The translations under genes and the position numbers were made by a program. Positions 47,570-48,283 of a stretch of 48,283 nt of DNA are shown here, in pieces. The DNA is taken from positions 1-48,283 of the IMG/VR virus record IMGVR_UViG_3300035210_000071; one strand, 5' to 3'. The DNA is from a virus. The notes beneath the pieces are model-generated. The model saw nothing but the letters and a program-made list of their open reading frames with translations. It had not been told where the DNA came from and did no database searches. How positions within the stretch are numbered: the stretch's first letter is position 1; each line of letters starts with the position of its first letter.

Positions 47570-48098
47570 CGCCGTTTCCGCCAGCCCAGGCGGGCCGATC
47601 AGCTTCAGGCTCGGCTGCGTAGACGGGAGTGCTAGCGAGAGCTGCGAGGATGTCATGGACTGCTTCGGTGAGAATGGCGTGGATCGCCGCGAGGCCCGGG
47701 GCGGCCTCGATGAGCGGCGCAACACGCGAGGGGAGGGCGAGCAGCGCGGTGCGGACGAGCGTCGCGAGGGCAACCCAAGCGCCCCCGACAACGGACTTTT
47801 CGAGCACCAGCCCATCAAGCAGATCAGCTTCGCGCAGCGCCTTGCGCGCACGGGCCGCCAGCAGCAGGTCCTTGGATGAGGGCGCGGCGTTGTCGTTGCC
47901 ATCGTTGCCGCCGCCGCGCTTGCGCAGGAAGCGGATGTAGCCCTGCACGCACGGAATGACCTCGTAGCGTTTCGCCACGGGCAACGGGATCACGCCATTC
48001 CGGGCATGATAGTAGACCTGGCGCTCGGTCATATCGAGCAACCGGGCAATGACAGTGGCAGGCGCAAAACCGCCGCCAACTTCGGGCTCGGCAACCAT
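47511..48098 (-). CDS. Terminase small subunit, Nu1-like (195 aa)
   Basis: The N-terminus (ATVIARLLDMTERQVYYHAR, then NGVIPLP) is a winged-helix DNA-binding domain of the Nu1 type. A helical oligomerisation region (SKDLLLAARARKALREADLL) and an acidic DDDAADADAAAEVDGE tail follow. First gene of the late operon; it should recognise the packaging site, probably in the sequence just to its right. Confidence 0.8.
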   Translation of the reverse strand: MVAEPEVGGGFAPATVIARLLDMTERQVYYHARNGVIPLPVAKRYEVIPCVQGYIRFLRKRGGGNDGNDNAAPSSKDLLLAARARKALREADLLDGLVLEKSVVGGAWVALATLVRTALLALPSRVAPLIEAAPGLAAIHAILTEAVHDILAALASTPVYAAEPEADRPAWAGGNGDDDAADADAAAEVDGEPVG

Positions 48099-48283
48099 GC
48101 AGTCAGCTCCACGGAAGTTAGGGAGCGGGCTGGACGGCGGCCACCCTCGGCCTTATCGGACCCGATACATCAAGGCCATTGCTGGCACTCGACTTGCCGA
48201 TATTGGGAGCATTCGATGTGAAACGCGAACTTTAAGCTATATCTCGGGGTAGGCCGGGCGTTTGCCACCCTCATTGGTTCCGG
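48099..48283. promoter_or_regulatory. Non-coding end region; candidate packaging site and late promoter area
   Basis: No gene is supported here. TATCGG (48154-48159) and CCGATA (48162-48167) form a palindrome and CCGATA recurs at 48197-48202. In lambda, cos and the terminase R sites lie directly upstream of Nu1, so these repeats are candidate terminase-binding sites. Leftward late and rightward left-operon promoters might also lie here if the window ends adjoin, but no convincing pair was found. Confidence 0.35.

Noticed and set aside
1-48283. Complete circular genome reading across the ends
   Set aside because: Joining the last bases to the first gives a frame for the left fragment that meets a stop before any usual start codon, and no terminal repeat is visible, so circular completeness is not supported.
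1-48283. tRNA or rRNA genes
   Set aside because: No cloverleaf-like or rRNA-like stretches were noticed by eye in the intergenic gaps, although no dedicated scan could be run.

Overview
The window looks like the genome, or most of the genome, of a long-tailed (siphovirus-type) double-stranded DNA phage or prophage from a GC-rich proteobacterium. Several small-gene families and codon usage lean towards an alphaproteobacterial host, but this is inference. No host chromosomal genes, rRNA, tRNA, integrase, transposase or CRISPR array are visible. Head genes are of the lambda type (Nu1/GpA-like terminase, GpW, GpB-like portal, S49 protease, GpD-like decoration protein, GpE-like capsid).

Layout. 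(1) Positions 1-7761, plus strand: a tightly overlapped operon of small proteins, many with paired cysteines, then a tail-fibre-like protein and a glycosyltransferase. One gene on the minus strand (4126-4323) sits exactly in a gap of this operon. (2) 7767-15592, minus strand: read from the right, a Cro-like regulator, a 175-aa basic protein, a RuvC-like resolvase, a lambda O-like initiator with iterons inside the gene, a protein in the P position, small proteins, a ParB-like protein, a methyltransferase-like protein, a GH19 endolysin, a holin candidate, and small zinc and HTH proteins. (3) 15593-15835: divergent control region. (4) 15836-20291, plus strand: recombination operon with a PD-(D/E)XK exonuclease, a Sak4-like ATPase and a partner protein, ending in two tandem paralogues. 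(5) 20292-21286: about 1 kb without a convincing gene, holding a roughly 600-bp array of GGCNN pentamers, a leftward terminator, a candidate small RNA and a long inverted repeat. (6) 21287-24171: winged-helix protein, a lower-GC gene, an intergenic FNR/FixK-type palindrome, an RHH-like protein, and a divergent chimeric XRE protein. (7) 24155-48098, minus strand: the late morphogenesis operon read from the right, terminase to capsid, connectors, tail tube, frameshifted tail chaperones, a 2442-residue tape measure, tail tip, tail fibre, and finally a probable spanin pair.

Inferred life cycle: the divergent regulators at about 15.6 kb choose between the leftward replication operon and the rightward recombination operon. 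Replication probably starts at the iterons inside the O-like gene and recruits host polymerase, because no phage polymerase is present. Terminase probably recognises a site to the right of the small-subunit gene. Joining the two ends does not complete the gene fragment at position 1, so the window may be a linear excerpt. The least explained parts are the pentamer array with its flanking RNA-like structures, the iteron cluster, the FNR-type palindrome, and the 293-aa protein of the recombination operon.
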